A stretch of DNA of 7,524 bases from Ilumatobacter sp. (GTDB taxonomy: Bacteria > Actinomycetota > Acidimicrobiia > Acidimicrobiales > Ilumatobacteraceae). The notes under the pieces are model-generated. The model was given only the letters and a program-made list of their open reading frames with translations. It ran no database searches and was not told the origin of the DNA. The DNA lies in the NCBI GenBank assembly GCA_029263275.1, contig JAJCXU010000484.1:1-7524 (forward strand), read 5' to 3'. Position 1 is the stretch's first letter; each line of letters opens with the position of its first letter. Made by a program: the position numbers and the translations under genes. Below are positions 6,108-7,524 of the stretch, one piece after another.

Positions 6108-6127
6108 GGAACATACGTTCGCATACT
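6097..6127 (+). promoter_or_regulatory. Putative promoter of the DUF222-HNH gene
   Basis: TTGAAC (6097-6102) and CATACT (6122-6127) are weak -35 and -10 candidates separated by 19 nt. The -10 candidate ends 7 nt before the ATG at 6135, consistent with a leaderless start. The LexA box lies in the spacer, where a bound repressor would block RNA polymerase. Confidence 0.4.
6108..6121. promoter_or_regulatory. LexA-binding SOS box
   Basis: GGAACATACGTTCG has the perfect palindromic core GAAC-ATAC-GTTC and differs from the CGAAC(N4)GTTCG actinobacterial/Gram-positive SOS box only at the first base. It lies 14 nt upstream of the start codon and between the candidate promoter elements. 13E12-repeat (DUF222) genes of Mycobacterium tuberculosis are known to include members preceded by SOS boxes, so DNA-damage induction is a sound expectation here. 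Confidence 0.78.
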
Positions 6128-6134
6128 TCTTTCT

Positions 6135-6928
6135 ATGAGTTCCGTCCGACTCGCAGCGCTCGAGGCACTCGATGTGTCGTCGCTCGATGTCGGCCCGCTG
6201 ACCGCTGCGCTCCGCGACGTGGAAGCCGTTCGCGGTCGGACCGATCAGATCGAATCGGCCTTGACCCGTCGGCTCAGCGAACTCAACGCCGCCGGTCACG
6301 CTCCCCCACCCGCCGACGTCCTGGGTCGCAACGGGCGGTCCTCCCGGCGCCATGCCGAACGCACCGAACAGCGAGCCGAAACGCTTGGCCACACTCCCCG
6401 GCTCGATGCAGCGCTCGGCAAGGGCAAGGTCGGCACGGAACACGCTGATGCGCTCACCGGAGTCGCGGGCCGCCTCGACGACAACCATCGCCAGCAGCTG
6501 TTCGGATTGCCGAGTACTCCGACGGCACGCCAGTTCCCGCTGAGACCGCACGACGACTCGCCTGCGACGCCAACCTCATTCCTGTGGTGCTTGGTGGCGA
6601 CGGCATGCCGCTCGACGTCGGCCGATCTCGTCGCCTCGCCACCAAAGAACAACGCATCGCCCTCCGTTCGATGTACGCCACCTGCGCCATCGACGGTTGC
6701 GACCGCCACTTCGACGATTGCCACGTCCACCACCTCAAAGAATGGGACGACGACGGCTTCACCGATCTCGACAACTTGTTGCCGCTCTGCAGTCATCACC
6801 ATCATCAAGCCCACGAAGGACGATGGCGACTGCAACTCGACCCGAGCACCCGACAACTCACCGTCACGCTTCCCACCGGGCAACAGCACTCGGTCGCACA
6901 CCTCGATCTTCGCCGGCAGGCGGCCTGA
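6135..6928 (+). pseudogene. DUF222/13E12-type HNH endonuclease, internally deleted and frameshifted
   Basis: Two parts of one family are in different frames. From ATG 6135 to about 6505, frame 3 gives about 123 residues typical of the DUF222 N-terminus (MSSVRLAALEALD..., then GKGKVGTEHADALTGVAGRL). From about 6512 to TGA 6926-6928, frame 2 gives the family C-terminus: DGTPVPAETARRLACD, VVLGGDGMPLDVGRSRRLAT, then the HNH module CAIDGCD, HVHHLKEW, DNLLPLC and HHHHQAH. The expected stretch of about 150-200 residues between them is absent, so the break looks like an out-of-frame deletion around 6504-6514. Read straight on, the N-terminal frame continues to 6938 as an unrelated Thr/Ser-rich tail. 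HNH residues and zinc cysteines are intact in the second frame, which has an in-frame GTG at 6584 that could start a 114-residue HNH protein. Intact relatives are about 400-500 residues. Confidence 0.85.
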
Positions 6929-6940
6929 CGCGGCCTGACG
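6921..6940 (+). repeat. 10-bp tandem duplication at the HNH stop codon
   Basis: CGGCCTGACG occurs twice in a row (6921-6930, 6931-6940). The first copy contains the TGA ending the HNH frame (6926-6928); the second contains the TGA (6936-6938) ending the N-terminal DUF222 frame. It is probably a small slippage duplication. Confidence 0.75.
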
Positions 6941-6946
6941 CTCCCG

Positions 6947-6989
6947 AAAACGAATCGAACCCCGCCGCTGATGCGAACGGGGCTCGATT
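6947..6989 (-). terminator. Intrinsic terminator of tRNA-Cys
   Basis: On the minus strand the arms AATCGA-G-CCCCG and CGGGG-T-TCGATT form a 12-bp stem with a 13-nt loop (arms 6978-6989 and 6953-6964), followed by CGTTTTC. The position opposite 6959/6983 is a G-U wobble in the minus-strand RNA but an A-C mismatch in plus-strand RNA. The hairpin therefore fits minus-strand transcription, beginning 3 nt after the tRNA CCA. Confidence 0.75.
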
Positions 6990-6992
6990 GTC

Positions 6993-7067
6993 TGGAGGCG
7001 ACGATGGGAATCGAACCCATGTACACGGATTTGCAGTCCGTTGCCTAAACCACTCGGCCACGTCGCC
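6993..7067 (-). tRNA. tRNA-Cys (GCA) with encoded CCA
   Basis: The minus strand folds as a full cloverleaf. The acceptor stem is GGCGACG with CGTCGCC (7 bp), and the discriminator base is U (6996), as expected for cysteine. The anticodon stem ACGGA/TCCGT holds the loop CTGCAAA with anticodon GCA. The T-arm is ATGGG-TTCGATT-CCCAT. The 3' CCA is encoded (6993-6995). The body is 72 nt without CCA. It reads UGC and UGU codons. A short T-run terminator follows, and an SDR gene lies 46 nt upstream on the same strand. Confidence 0.97.
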
Positions 7068-7113
7068 AGAAAGGTCAACGTTAGCGCCCTGCGGCCGCGT
7101 TGGGGGCTTCCTT

Positions 7114-7524
7114 TCAGTCCCCGCTCGACTCCGTGATCGCCGCGGACTGCTCGGCGAACCAGTCAGCAAGACGCGCCAAGCCCTCATCGAGGCTCACCGC
7201 TGGCTTCCATCCCAAGTCGTTCGTGGCCGGCACCGGGTCGAACCAATGGGCAGTGCCCAGTTGCTCAGCGACAAATCGAGTCAGTGGCGGCTCAACCTCA
7301 CCATTTCGCACGCTCTCAGGCAGACGAGGCCACACACGCTCGAGCACCGAGCCAATGGATCGCGCCGCACCGAGCGGCACGTCACGAGGCTCGAACGCCA
7401 CTCCCGCCGCCGCACAGATGCCAGCGACCAGGTCACGGACCGGGCGCGGCTCGCCATTCGCGATGACGTAGGCCCGACCAGCGCAGGCAGCATCGGGCGC
7501 GATCCGGTCGACTGCCGCGATCAG
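7114..7524 (-). CDS. NAD-dependent epimerase / 3-beta-HSD-like SDR protein, C-terminal part
   Basis: The minus-strand frame is open from the window edge to TGA 7114-7116, giving 136 residues; the N-terminus with the Rossmann NAD(P) motif lies outside. The visible part has GRAYVIANGEPRPVRDLVAGICAAAG, split here as GRAYVIANGEPR and PVRDLVAGICAAAG, and near the end DLGWKPAVSLDEGLARLADWF (from D to F). Both are typical of the substrate-binding half of extended SDR epimerases and 3-beta-hydroxysteroid or sterol-4-alpha-carboxylate dehydrogenase relatives. The exact substrate cannot be told without the N-terminal and catalytic YxxxK regions. It ends 46 nt before tRNA-Cys on the same strand. Confidence 0.88.
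   Translation of the reverse strand: MIAAVDRIAPDAACAGRAYVIANGEPRPVRDLVAGICAAAGVAFEPRDVPLGAARSIGSVLERVWPRLPESVRNGEVEPPLTRFVAEQLGTAHWFDPVPATNDLGWKPAVSLDEGLARLADWFAEQSAAITESSGD

Noticed and set aside
6791..6811. His-rich run HHHHQAH as a separate metal-binding feature
   Set aside because: It is the normal histidine end of the HNH motif in this family.
6512..6938. Continuation of the DUF222 N-terminal frame as a genuine 267-residue protein
   Set aside because: After about 6505 the translation turns into a Thr/Ser-rich stretch without family similarity, while the true family sequence continues in another frame.

Overview
The window is about 7.5 kb of high-GC, gene-dense bacterial chromosome. Four things point to an actinobacterium: a probable F420-dependent luciferase-like oxidoreductase, a DUF222/13E12-type HNH gene behind an actinobacterial-style LexA box, Thr-rich lipoprotein linkers, and several start codons placed 6-7 nt after a -10-like hexamer (leaderless style). 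An Acidimicrobiia-like member is my guess by general resemblance only; nothing here fixes the genus.

Layout. 1-369 (+) is the C-terminal end of an EAL-domain (cyclic-di-GMP phosphodiesterase) protein. 370-529 is a convergent intergenic region holding an unusual pair of 53-bp repeats with interlocking inverted arms. 530-2654 (-) is a compact three-gene molybdate-type ABC transporter operon, transcribed modA-modB-modC with 4-nt ATGA overlaps; its ATPase is short. Divergent from it, 2717-3178 (+) encodes a small NUDIX hydrolase. 3246-4100 (+) encodes a lipoprotein with two LytR_C-like domains. 4126-4968 and 4965-5942 (+) are a translationally coupled TauD/TfdA-type Fe(II)/2-oxoglutarate dioxygenase and LLM-class flavin/F420 oxidoreductase. 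5943-6107 is non-coding with several inverted repeats. 6135-6928 (+) is a broken DUF222-HNH endonuclease gene that has lost its middle and its frame but keeps a near-consensus SOS box and the HNH motif. 6993-7067 (-) is tRNA-Cys(GCA) with encoded CCA and its own hairpin terminator. 7114-7524 (-) is the C-terminal part of an NAD-dependent epimerase/3-beta-HSD-like SDR protein that runs off the window.

How the genes fit together. The mod genes form one uptake system: lipoprotein binding protein, permease, ATPase. The dioxygenase and LLM oxidoreductase probably act on one pathway, substrate unknown. The rest are single genes. The window is mostly ordinary core and accessory genome. The points most worth a second look are the 53-bp twin repeat, the SOS-box-driven HNH remnant, and the shared leaderless promoter geometry.
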